Assembly: GCA_900315015.1 (NCBI GenBank)
Contig: OMXJ01000022.1
Coordinates: forward strand, 1 to 47,495
DNA length: 47,495 nucleotides
DNA from: an uncultured Eubacteriales bacterium
GTDB lineage: Bacteria > Bacillota > Clostridia > Lachnospirales > Lachnospiraceae
Direction of reading: 5' to 3'
Of this stretch, positions 39,614 to 47,311 are shown one piece after another. Position numbers and translations under genes: made by a program. How positions within the stretch are numbered: position 1 is the stretch's first letter; every line of letters starts with the position of its first letter. A model generated the notes under the pieces. It saw only the letters and a program-made list of their open reading frames with translations, was not told where the DNA came from and ran no database searches.

Positions 39614-39844
39614 ATGACACTTGACGAGGTGAAAAATGAAATACCTGATTTTGAAACGTATGCAAAGATTTGTTGCGATAACTGTACCGCAAATGATTGG
39701 TATTGTCCGAGCTATTGCCCAGAATTGGAAAAGGCATCAAGCATTCCATTTAGCATTATCCAGGAAAAATATGCGAAGTATGACGGAGATTTACGCAAGG
39801 TAGTTAGATACATCAAGAATACAAAGAGAGGTATAAGGATATGA
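39614..39844 (+). CDS. Small Cys-rich phage protein
   Basis: 76 residues; KICCDNCTANDWYCPSYCPE holds six cysteines, a likely zinc-binding knuckle, followed by a basic helix ending KNTKRGIRI. GTGAGG lies upstream. Related in motif to the Cys-rich genes at 32768 and 40192. Confidence 0.65.
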   Translation: MTLDEVKNEIPDFETYAKICCDNCTANDWYCPSYCPELEKASSIPFSIIQEKYAKYDGDLRKVVRYIKNTKRGIRI

Positions 39845-40035
39845 CGATTGATGAAGCAATAAAGCATTGTGAAGAAGTAGCAGAGAAACAGGAACGAGCA
39901 AGCAGCTTTTGGCAGAAAGGAGGTAAAACTTATAAGAATTGCCTTGAATGTGCCAAGGAACATAGACAACTTGCGACGTGGCTACGTGAATTGAAAGCAT
40001 ACAAAGACAAGTATAAGGAAGGCAAAGAGGAATGA
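39841..40035 (+). CDS. Small helical phage protein
   Basis: 64 residues of strongly helical sequence with CLECAKEHRQLATWLRELK, a pattern common in short early genes of Clostridia phages. Overlaps both neighbours by ATGA. Function unknown. Confidence 0.65.
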   Translation: MTIDEAIKHCEEVAEKQERASSFWQKGGKTYKNCLECAKEHRQLATWLRELKAYKDKYKEGKEE

Positions 40036-40190
40036 AAGAACAATGGATTATCGAAGCTGAACAAAATGCAAAAGACTTGGCAAAAGAACTATATGAGCAG
40101 ATTTCTGATGAAGCTGATGATTTATATATCGATAAATACTGGTTTTTTGAAAAGGTTGTTCACTATATGAGAGCAGAAAGCGAGGAATGA
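40032..40190 (+). CDS. Small acidic phage protein
   Basis: 52 residues, start in ATGA overlap and stop one base before the next start. Acidic, aromatic-rich helix (DDLYIDKYWFFEKVVHYM). Function unknown; called from phase and tight packing. Confidence 0.55.
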   Translation: MKEQWIIEAEQNAKDLAKELYEQISDEADDLYIDKYWFFEKVVHYMRAESEE

Positions 40191-40191
40191 T

Positions 40192-40398
40192 ATGACAAGA
40201 GAAGAAGCTATCAAAATGATAAAGGCAAAGTTGGAGTGTATGACCAGAGACGTAAGTGGCAGCGATAGTGATTGTATAAATCGCAGATGTGATGAATGCC
40301 CTCTGAACTACGAACAGGGAAATATGGGCGAACAAAAAGAATGGTTAAGAATGTCAATCGAAGCATTAGAGCAATTAAGTTTAATAGAAAAGAGGTGA
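40192..40398 (+). CDS. Small Cys-rich phage protein
   Basis: 68 residues. Starts MTREEAIKMIKAKLECM, then CINRRCDECPLNYEQG (zinc-knuckle-like) and a helix. GAGGAATGAT lies upstream. Same C-x2-CPLN style motif as the protein at 32768. Confidence 0.65.
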   Translation: MTREEAIKMIKAKLECMTRDVSGSDSDCINRRCDECPLNYEQGNMGEQKEWLRMSIEALEQLSLIEKR

Positions 40399-40403
40399 TT
40401 TAA

Positions 40404-40646
40404 TTGACAGAAAACCGCAAGAAATGGCTTAAGGAATATCGCAAGCAGATGTTAGAGAAATATCAGAGATTTCCGTTAAACGAAAAGGACTGGGCGGAAA
40501 TACTCGACAAGGGCAGAGATGTGTGCGACAGAGCAAACCAGGATGAGGAAACAACGCAGATAATAGTGCTGATTAACGCAGAAATCAAGGGATACGATAT
40601 GCAGCATTCCGCGAAGAGCAAATTAGATGAATTTTTCGGCAAGTGA
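40404..40646 (+). CDS. Small basic/helical phage protein (TTG start)
   Basis: 80 residues. The TTG start is supported by AGAGGTGAT 5 bases upstream; no ATG is suitable. N-terminal basic helix (RKKWLKEYRKQML), then a mixed region with DKGRDVCDRANQDEET. Unknown function. Confidence 0.6.
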   Translation: MTENRKKWLKEYRKQMLEKYQRFPLNEKDWAEILDKGRDVCDRANQDEETTQIIVLINAEIKGYDMQHSAKSKLDEFFGK

Positions 40647-40655
40647 GGTAGAGGA

Positions 40656-41042
40656 ATGACAGACGAAATTTTTAAGGTGATGAAATATTTTGACGGAAGT
40701 TTCATCAATTCCCATGGCGAGCTGATTATTTCAAAGACGAGGAATGTGTATTTTAAAGCAAGTGATTGCAATAGTAAAGAAGATGTTATATGTAAGTTGC
40801 TTGAATGGTGTTCTGAACCGATTGCAAAAGGTGAGCCATATAGTGACACACGTAGAAACTTTGGATGGAGATGCATCTTGCTCTGCTCATACAATCGCTA
40901 TTTGGGAACCGATTTTACACCAGCTGATATGTTGTTGATATATGACAGGCTCGGAAATGCTGTTGATCATTCGTTAACATTGAAGTTTATTCGTAGTGAT
41001 TATGATTTATCGGTCTTAAAGGAAAGTGAGGGTGAGAAATGA
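40656..41042 (+). CDS. Phage protein of unknown function
   Basis: 128 residues with FGWRCILLCSYNRYLGTDFTPADMLLIYDRLGNAVDH-like central part (about 75-110), a pattern of conserved aromatic, Arg and Asp residues seen in small phage proteins. No known domain. GTGAGGTAGAGG precedes the ATG. Confidence 0.6.
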   Translation: MTDEIFKVMKYFDGSFINSHGELIISKTRNVYFKASDCNSKEDVICKLLEWCSEPIAKGEPYSDTRRNFGWRCILLCSYNRYLGTDFTPADMLLIYDRLGNAVDHSLTLKFIRSDYDLSVLKESEGEK

Positions 41043-41064
41043 AAGAACAGAGGGAGGAATGTCG

Positions 41065-42108
41065 ATGGAATTAATAGACCAGATCATGAACCAAATAAGC
41101 GATTACGTGACAGACCCGATGGCAGTCAGCAATTGCTTATATATCGCCTTTCAGGATTATTCCATCACAAAGAAATCAACTGAATTGACCGAATATGTTC
41201 CAGACCCCAACGATATTTTGATTAAGAAATTCCTGGTGGTCAAGAAAATAAAAGGATGCACCGACAGAACATTACACTATTATCAGAAAGAGCTTCCGAG
41301 AATATTCGAGCGAATAGGTAAGAATGCTCTTGATGTCAAGGTCGATGATATAAGGCTCTGGATTGCATTAAGGTTAAGAGATGGAATTTCAGCGACGACC
41401 ATCGGAAACGAGAAAAGGGTTTTAAGTTCGTTTTTCACGTGGCTGCACGGTGAGGACATCATCCATAAAAATCCTATGGTTGCGATTGATACCATCAAGC
41501 AGAAGAAAACGCAAAAAGAAGCCTTCAAGGATGATGAAGTAGTCGCTATGAGAAATCAATTAACAACCAGCAGAGAAAAAGCAATCTTTGAATTGTTGCT
41601 TAGTACAGGATGCAGAGTTTCAGAATTAGTTGGAATCAAACTTGATGAGATACAGGAGGACTATTCAATCCTTGTTCACGGAAAAGGTCAAAAGGATAGA
41701 TACGTGTACATGAATGCAAATGCCAAGTTTGCCTATCAGCAGTACATAAATGACAGAAAAGATAATTCAATCTGGCTGTTCCCAAGAATGATATCCATAC
41801 AGTCTGAAGATTTCCACAAAGGTAAAGGTATGAAAAGTTGGTATAAGAATCCGAAGCTGGTTAATGAAGCAGAACATGCCGATAAAGGTACGATTGAATT
41901 TATTGTTAGGAAGTGGGGAAAAAAGTGCAATGTCAAAGCATATCCTCATAAGTTCAGACGAACCTGTGCAACAAATGCCCTTAGAAACGGAATGCCCATT
42001 GAAATGGTGTCGAGAATGTTAGGACATCAGAATATCGGAACAACTCAGATATATCTTGATCTGAATGATGATCAGATGAAAATGATGCACGAAAGATATG
42101 TGAGGTAA
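41065..42108 (+). CDS. Second tyrosine recombinase (XerC/D-like)
   Basis: 347 residues from the ATG at 41065, chosen for GGGAGG 8 bases upstream; earlier in-frame GTG and ATG codons are less well placed. SAM-like core-binding domain (about 45-150), then a catalytic domain with Arg in STGCRVSELVG near 185, HGKGQKDRYVYM, HKFRRTCATNAL near 296, RMLGHQNIGTTQIYLDL with the Tyr near 331. Motifs are complete. It is not the usual integrase position, lying at the end of the early operon on the opposite strand from int. It may resolve phage genome multimers, invert a segment or be an inserted passenger. Confidence 0.88.
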   Translation: MELIDQIMNQISDYVTDPMAVSNCLYIAFQDYSITKKSTELTEYVPDPNDILIKKFLVVKKIKGCTDRTLHYYQKELPRIFERIGKNALDVKVDDIRLWIALRLRDGISATTIGNEKRVLSSFFTWLHGEDIIHKNPMVAIDTIKQKKTQKEAFKDDEVVAMRNQLTTSREKAIFELLLSTGCRVSELVGIKLDEIQEDYSILVHGKGQKDRYVYMNANAKFAYQQYINDRKDNSIWLFPRMISIQSEDFHKGKGMKSWYKNPKLVNEAEHADKGTIEFIVRKWGKKCNVKAYPHKFRRTCATNALRNGMPIEMVSRMLGHQNIGTTQIYLDLNDDQMKMMHERYVR

Positions 42109-42111
42109 CAA

Positions 42112-42783
42112 ATGACTGATATAGGATCACTGAATGAAGTAAAACAGATGATAAAAATGTTCGACAGTATGGCCGGGAAGCGCTCGGTGTATACCATCTT
42201 TAATGACTGGATAAAAATGTTGGCATTGTCAATAAGCTGCGTGGTTGATCCGGTGACGAAGAAGGACAGGTCGGAACAGTATGCAGCTATCGCTTCAGGG
42301 TATGATGCAGCGGAGCTGACAAAGCTTGCAGAAATATCTGCATATCTGGTGGAAGCTCTCGAAGCGTATCCCTGCGATATCTTGGGATATGTCTATATGC
42401 ACCTAGAACAGGGCAGTAAAAATTTAGGGCAGTTCTTCACACCGTACCATTTGTGCGTGATGATGGCAGAACTTGCTTATAACAAAATGGAGAAACAAGA
42501 TAACAGATACACAATCAATGAGCCATCCTGCGGTGCCGGCGGAAATATCATAGCTGCATTGCAATGTCTTAAGAAGCACGGAATCAATTATCAGAAGGAC
42601 TGCGATATCGTCTGCCAGGATTTAGATTACAGATGCGTATATATGTGTTATGTTCAGCTTTCTTTTCTTGGAGCAAAGGCGCTTGTGGTACAGGGTGACA
42701 CGCTCATGGAGCCTTTTCACCCAGCAAAAACAAAAAGGGCGAATATTTTTATAACACCAGGAAAAGCCGGAGCGCTATTATAA
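42112..42783 (+). CDS. Type I-like N6-adenine methylase fragment-type protein
   Basis: 223 residues. GQFFTPYHLCVMMAEL (104-119) and the AdoMet-binding motif I EPSCGAGGN (138-146) match HsdM-type adenine methylases, with CQDLDYRC as the motif II acidic residue. The chain ends IFITPGKAGALL where a catalytic NPP(F/Y) motif would be expected soon after; none is present. Thus it binds AdoMet by motif but may lack methyl transfer, or be a minimal phage variant. No specificity or restriction subunit is near. Follows the recombinase by 3 bases, then a terminator. Confidence 0.75.
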   Translation: MTDIGSLNEVKQMIKMFDSMAGKRSVYTIFNDWIKMLALSISCVVDPVTKKDRSEQYAAIASGYDAAELTKLAEISAYLVEALEAYPCDILGYVYMHLEQGSKNLGQFFTPYHLCVMMAELAYNKMEKQDNRYTINEPSCGAGGNIIAALQCLKKHGINYQKDCDIVCQDLDYRCVYMCYVQLSFLGAKALVVQGDTLMEPFHPAKTKRANIFITPGKAGALL

Positions 42784-42797
42784 ATTAAAAATAAAAA

Positions 42798-42824
42798 CAG
42801 GGTGTAGCATTACGCTGCACCCTG
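42798..42824 (+). terminator. Hairpin at the end of the early operon
   Basis: CAGGGTGTAGC (42798-42808) and GCTGCACCCTG (42814-42824), an 11-bp stem with a 5-base loop and one G-T pair. The tail is CGCTTTCGCCTTT, so termination may be partial. Confidence 0.7.
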
Positions 42825-42846
42825 CGCTTTCGCCTTTCCGAAAAAA

Positions 42847-42875
42847 TTGCATAAAGCCCATAGATGTTGTAAAAT
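42847..42875 (+). promoter_or_regulatory. Promoter of the late regulator gene
   Basis: TTGCAT (42847-42852), 17 bases, TAAAAT (42870-42875); start near 42882, about 39 bases before the ATG. Confidence 0.6.
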
Positions 42876-42920
42876 AAAGGTATTGAAACTATAGACATAA
42901 CCACAGAGAGGGGGGAGATA

Positions 42921-43343
42921 ATGACCATTGAAGAACTTAACCAGCTTTATTATTTAAAAAAATTGATAGCCAGGAACAAAGAAAAGCTTCAGGAGCTTCA
43001 AGCGGAATACGGCGCTATCGGTTCGGCTACGGACTACAGCAAAGAGCGTGTTCAGACTTCCCTTGTTAAGGGTTCAAAGGTGGAAGATCTGGCTTTGAGT
43101 ATCTGTGAACTGACGCAGACATTAGCGCTGCAGAACGCACAGTTCACAATTGAGCTTGCACGCCTTGAACGCTATATAAACAGCATAGATGACAGCCGTA
43201 TGCAGCTGATATTCAAACTGCGGTTCGTGGACTGTAAACGCTGGAGAGATATAGCAGCGGTCTTTGATGAGGATTGTACAGAGAGTGCCGTAAGAAAATT
43301 ATGCACAAGGTATCTTGATAGTCATCCTGAAAAAAAATTCTAA
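42921..43343 (+). CDS. DUF1492/ArpU-like late transcription regulator
   Basis: 140 residues. A long N-terminal coiled coil (1-95) is followed by a sigma-70 region 4-like HTH: MQLIFKLRFVDCKRWRDIAAVFDEDCTESAVRKL. Proteins of this type (DUF1492, ArpU) lie just before terS in many Firmicutes phages and turn on late genes. AGAGGGGGG precedes the ATG. Its likely target, a duplicated ATGTCCG motif at a promoter without a -35 box, starts 23 bases past its stop. Confidence 0.82.
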   Translation: MTIEELNQLYYLKKLIARNKEKLQELQAEYGAIGSATDYSKERVQTSLVKGSKVEDLALSICELTQTLALQNAQFTIELARLERYINSIDDSRMQLIFKLRFVDCKRWRDIAAVFDEDCTESAVRKLCTRYLDSHPEKKF

Positions 43344-43365
43344 AAAAAATCTAAAAAAATTGAAA

Positions 43366-43399
43366 ATGTCCGATATGTCCGTTTGCATTGTGTTATAAT
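43366..43399 (+). promoter_or_regulatory. Late promoter with duplicated ATGTCCG activator site
   Basis: TGTTATAAT (43391-43399) is an extended -10 element. No -35 box fits, but ATGTCCG occurs twice with a 9-bp period (43366-43372 and 43375-43381) at the -35 position, fitting an activator or sigma-like factor. The predicted start is near 43406. Confidence 0.6.
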
Positions 43400-43409
43400 A
43401 GTATCATCG

Positions 43410-43439
43410 AAAAGCGCCTATAAGAGAGGGCGCTTTTTT
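43410..43439 (+). terminator. Terminator directly after the late promoter
   Basis: AAAAGCGCC (43410-43418) and GGCGCTTTTTT (43429-43439) form a strong stem with T-run beginning only about 4 bases past the predicted start. It separates the promoter from terS. Confidence 0.8.
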
Positions 43440-43468
43440 AATGCAGCGAAAGCAGAAGGGAGGCGTAC

Positions 43469-43873
43469 ATGACAGGGAAACAGCAGCGTTTCTGCGATGA
43501 ATACCTCATAGACTGCAACGCCACCCGGGCGGCAATTGCAGCAGGATATTCAAAGCAAACAGCATACAGTCAAGGGCAGCGTTTGCTGAAAAACGTTGAA
43601 ACAAAAAACTATATTGCCCACCAGCAGGAAGAAAGAAGCAAGCAGAGCTTGCTGACCTTCGAAGAACGGCAGCGCATACTTGCGGAGATTGCCAAAGACC
43701 CAAACAGCAACAAATCTGACCGCATAAAGGCGCTTGACGTGTACAACAAGATGACCGGCGCATATATCGAGCGCGTGCAGATGTCAGCGACCGTTACGGA
43801 GCAGACAAAGCTCGATAAGATAATCGCAGATCTTGAAAATACCGCACAGGATGAGGAAGGTGATGAAGCGTGA
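43469..43873 (+). CDS. terS: Terminase small subunit
   Basis: 134 residues; recognises the phage pac/cos site and starts DNA packaging. The N-terminal HTH reads TGKQQRFCDEYLIDCNATRAAIAAGYSKQTAYSQGQRLL, the Terminase_2 signature, followed by an oligomerisation helix and an acidic tail. GGGAGG lies 6 bases upstream of the ATG. Overlaps terL by four bases (GTGA). Confidence 0.92.
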   Translation: MTGKQQRFCDEYLIDCNATRAAIAAGYSKQTAYSQGQRLLKNVETKNYIAHQQEERSKQSLLTFEERQRILAEIAKDPNSNKSDRIKALDVYNKMTGAYIERVQMSATVTEQTKLDKIIADLENTAQDEEGDEA

Positions 43874-45276
43874 GCACATCGCTGAAATTCAGCCCGAAAT
43901 ATAAAAGGTTTTTCAACCACGTAGTTCACGGCAGCCATACAATGGACGTTCTGGAAGGCGTGACCGCAGCAGGCAAGACCACAATGGGCATTTTTGCTTT
44001 TATCTGCAAGGTGTATAAGAGCAGCAGCACAAAGCCATCAATCATAAGCGGACTTGACACGGGAACGATTGAAAAGAATATCATCAACAGCGATTTAGGC
44101 ATTATCGACCTTTTCGGTGAAATTGTGGATTATTACGGCAACGGCACATCCGGAAACAAACAGCCGCACCTTGTGATCCATTCACCTGCGGGGGATAAGA
44201 TTGTGTATATCTTCGGATATGCTGATAAGGTCAAGTGGAAAAAGAACCTCGGCGCACAGTATTACGCTGTATATATTGATGAGGTGAACATTGCCGACAT
44301 TGATTATGTGCGTGAAACGCTTATGCGCTGTGATTATGCTATGATGACACTCAACCCGGATGATCCGGCGCTGCCTGTCTATTCAGAATATATAAACTGC
44401 TGCCGACCTCTTCCGGAATTCCGGAAAGATGCGCCGCAGGAAATAAATGCGATGCTCGAAGCCGTGCCCGAAAAGCCCGGCTTTATTCATTGGTTCTTTA
44501 ATTTCAAGGATAACAGAGGGCTGTCAGAAGCGAAACGCAACCAGATCATTCAGAATGTTCCAAAGGGAACAAAGCTGTATAAAAATAAAATCTTAGGCTT
44601 GCGCGGTCGTGCAACGGGGCTTGTATTTTCTACATTCGACCGCAATAAGCACATCATGAAGCGCGAAGCAGCTGAAGCATTCAGACGAAGCGAAATGCTG
44701 ACAGCCGCAAATGAAATGCCCGAATGGTTTGATTATTTCACGGCCGGACTTGATACGGCATATTCGAGCAAAAGCCCTGACACAATAGCAATGACCTTTG
44801 CAGGGATTACCAACAGAGGGCGCTATGTGCTGCTTGACGTGAAGGTATATAACAACGCAGAAATGCAGGTGCCGATTGCTCCATCTGATACGGTGATAAA
44901 TTTCATTGATTTCCTGGAGCGCAACCGCAAGGCCTGGGGATTTGCAAGACAGACCTTCATTGACAGCGCAGATCAGGCGACCATAACGGAATTTACAAAA
45001 CATAAACGGATTCATCCTGAATGCCTTTACCATTTCAATCCGGCATACAAGAAGATCACCAATATCGACAGAATCAACTTACAGCTCGGATGGATGGCGA
45101 CTGGTTACTGGTTCGTGCTGGATGACTGCACGGAGTATATCAATGAGCTTGAGCTTTACTCGTGGCTTGAAGATAAAGACAACGCGCCGGAGGATGGCCA
45201 CGACCATCTCATACAGTCGGCGCAGTACGGATGGATACCTTACAAGGCGAAGATAGGAGAAAGAAATGGGGTTTAA
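43870..45276 (+). CDS. terL: Terminase large subunit
   Basis: The ATPase-nuclease motor that packs DNA into the prohead, 468 residues. The start is GTG within the GTGA overlap. ATPase: Walker A GVTAAGKTT (30-38), Walker B YAVYIDEVN near 137. Nuclease: Asp in AGLDTAYSSKSPD near 297, IDSADQA near 363 and DGHDHLIQSAQYG near 445, the three acidic positions of the RNase H-like fold. All present, so intact. It overlaps the portal gene by 11 bases. Confidence 0.93.
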   Translation: MSTSLKFSPKYKRFFNHVVHGSHTMDVLEGVTAAGKTTMGIFAFICKVYKSSSTKPSIISGLDTGTIEKNIINSDLGIIDLFGEIVDYYGNGTSGNKQPHLVIHSPAGDKIVYIFGYADKVKWKKNLGAQYYAVYIDEVNIADIDYVRETLMRCDYAMMTLNPDDPALPVYSEYINCCRPLPEFRKDAPQEINAMLEAVPEKPGFIHWFFNFKDNRGLSEAKRNQIIQNVPKGTKLYKNKILGLRGRATGLVFSTFDRNKHIMKREAAEAFRRSEMLTAANEMPEWFDYFTAGLDTAYSSKSPDTIAMTFAGITNRGRYVLLDVKVYNNAEMQVPIAPSDTVINFIDFLERNRKAWGFARQTFIDSADQATITEFTKHKRIHPECLYHFNPAYKKITNIDRINLQLGWMATGYWFVLDDCTEYINELELYSWLEDKDNAPEDGHDHLIQSAQYGWIPYKAKIGERNGV

Positions 45277-46732
45277 AGATTTTATGAGGCGCAAACTTAG
45301 ATCCTTTTTAGAGATTGAAAATCCGCAGGCGAACACGATTACGCTTTCGGATCTGAACGATTTTGAAACGGAATGCTATATTAATAAAGTGTGGAGCTGG
45401 GGAGATAAAGAAGCAATCGAGCAGCTTTATAAACAGCTTTCGACTCACAGTACGCAGCTCAACTTCTGGAGCGCAGTTCCTTCGATGGGAATTGTGAAGA
45501 GGCACACAGGCCTACCTGGCCAGATCGTGGATATACTTTCAGCCCTCGTAATAAGCGACCTCAACGATATCACCATATCACAGAGACAGGTCGAATGGGA
45601 GAATATGCAAGACCGAGGGATAAAGATTGAAGATCTTCTTGATGATGCGATAAAGAGCACCCTTATCACAGGTGACGGCGCATTCAGGATAAGCATAAAC
45701 ACAGGCATAAGCCCTTATCCGATTGTGGACTTTGTAGCTGGTGAGGATGTCGAGTATCACTATACAAAGAAGGTCATTACAGAGGTGGTCTTTAAGTCAG
45801 TGATAAAGCACGGCTGGAAAAAGTACCAGTTCGAGGAGACTTATGGCTATGGCTATATAGCATCAAAGCTTTATGACGGAGATAATGAGGTGCCGCTTTC
45901 CAACATTCCTCAGACTGAAAACATACAGCCTATGGTGGAATTTGATAAGTCCTTTATGATGGCAGTACCGCTTATGTTCTTTAAGTCAAAGCGTTTCGCT
46001 GGGCGCGGCAAGTCGATATATGCAGGCAAGCACGATAGCTTCGATGCTCTGGATGAATGCTGGAGTCAGTGGATGGAAGCAGTCAGGAAGGGAAGGGCGG
46101 TAAAGTACATCCCTACAAGCCTTCTGCCGAGGAATCCTGATAATGGGCGTTTTCTTGCTCCGAATGACTTTGATAACGACTTCATAGAGCTTGAATCGGA
46201 TATGGTGGAAGGGCGTGAGGCGAAGATAGACATGGAGCAGCCGGCAATCCCGACAGATAATTATCTACAGACTTACATCACAGCTCTTGACCTTTGCCTG
46301 CAGGGCATAATCAGTCCGTCAACGCTCGGCATTGACACGAAGAAGCTTGACAATGCCGATGCTCAGAGGGAGAAAGAGAAGACGACTCTTTACACCAGGA
46401 ACAAGATTGTAAGCACTCTGCAGGAAGTCCTGCCGGTTCTGATAAACAACATCTTCAAGGTTTATGATACATACAATCATAAGCCGCTCAATGATTATGA
46501 AGTCGATGTGCCGTTCGGTGAGTATGCTAATCCGTCATTTGAAAGCCAGGTCGAGACCATAAGCAAGGCTAAGACCAGCGGAATTATGTCAGTCGAGGCT
46601 GCCATTGATGAGCTTTACGGCGACACGAAGGATAAGGAATGGAAGGCGGAAGAAGCAGAACGAATAAAGGCACAAAACGGAATAATGATGACGGATGAGG
46701 ATTCCGCAGGAGACCAGATGGACGCATTCTGA
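45266..46732 (+). CDS. Phage portal protein
   Basis: 488 residues, forms the dodecameric DNA gate at one capsid vertex. Follows terL with an 11-base overlap. Visible portal-like features are the N-terminal LYKQLSTHSTQLNFWSA and VDILSALVISD stretches, a basic/aromatic stem region and the late STLGIDTKKLDNADAQREKEKTTLYTRNKI segment typical of SPP1-type portals. Acidic Lys/Glu C-terminus. AGATAGGAGAAAG upstream of the ATG. Confidence 0.88.
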   Translation: MGFKDFMRRKLRSFLEIENPQANTITLSDLNDFETECYINKVWSWGDKEAIEQLYKQLSTHSTQLNFWSAVPSMGIVKRHTGLPGQIVDILSALVISDLNDITISQRQVEWENMQDRGIKIEDLLDDAIKSTLITGDGAFRISINTGISPYPIVDFVAGEDVEYHYTKKVITEVVFKSVIKHGWKKYQFEETYGYGYIASKLYDGDNEVPLSNIPQTENIQPMVEFDKSFMMAVPLMFFKSKRFAGRGKSIYAGKHDSFDALDECWSQWMEAVRKGRAVKYIPTSLLPRNPDNGRFLAPNDFDNDFIELESDMVEGREAKIDMEQPAIPTDNYLQTYITALDLCLQGIISPSTLGIDTKKLDNADAQREKEKTTLYTRNKIVSTLQEVLPVLINNIFKVYDTYNHKPLNDYEVDVPFGEYANPSFESQVETISKAKTSGIMSVEAAIDELYGDTKDKEWKAEEAERIKAQNGIMMTDEDSAGDQMDAF

Positions 46733-46750
46733 AAATAAAAGGGGGAGCGA

Positions 46751-47311
46751 ATGGCAGCTGAAGATTACAGAAATGCTTATGATGTGGCGGCTGCCTTTGC
46801 ACGCATCGAGGATGACCTCATAAGCTCAATGATGAGGAACTTTAAAAGGCATAAAGCAAAGGAAGCGGAAGAAGGCATTGAGTGGTCACAGTGGCAGGTG
46901 GAGCAGCTGGCCGCACTGGAGGAATATAAGAGGCGAAACCGCAAGAAATATTCAAAGGATTTTTCAGATATAAACAGCTCCATAGAGAGGATCATAAGGA
47001 CTGCGAAGAAGATAGGTATGGATGAGCAGGAAATGCAGATCCTTGAAGCGGTAAAGCGCGGCGCAAAGCTCGAAAAAGGCAGTATGACAGGCTCATTCTT
47101 TAAGATGAACGACCGCAAGATGAATGCAATGATTGACGCCACTTTAGACCACACGAAAAAGGCAGAAGTAAGCATTTTAAGGGTAGCGGAGGATAAATAC
47201 AGGCAGACAATATTCAAAGCTCAGATGTTCGAGGCGGCAGGCGGTACTTACGAAAAAGCAATAGATATGGCAACAAAAGACTTCTGGAAGAATATACAGA
47301 GATGGCCATAA
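46751..47311 (+). pseudogene. Phage minor capsid (head morphogenesis) protein, 5' part, apparently frameshifted
   Basis: 186 residues up to a TAA at 47309. The chain is helical and resembles the N-terminal part of the Phage_min_cap2 minor capsid family, ending YEKAIDMATKDFWKNIQRWP. In family members MATKDF is followed by about 20 residues (an INC-x-x-Y and N-I-x-x-Y type stretch) and then MAIRTANTRAYL. Here that second motif is found in another frame starting at 47302. So the gene seems to have lost roughly 20 codons with a frame change, or the sequence contains an error. AAGGGGGAG precedes the ATG. The comparison rests on memory of the family. Confidence 0.65.

Noticed and set aside
47270-47302. 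Programmed -1 frameshift in the minor capsid gene
   Set aside because: No convincing X-XXY-YYZ slippery heptamer or following stem was seen, and the missing residues point to deletion instead.
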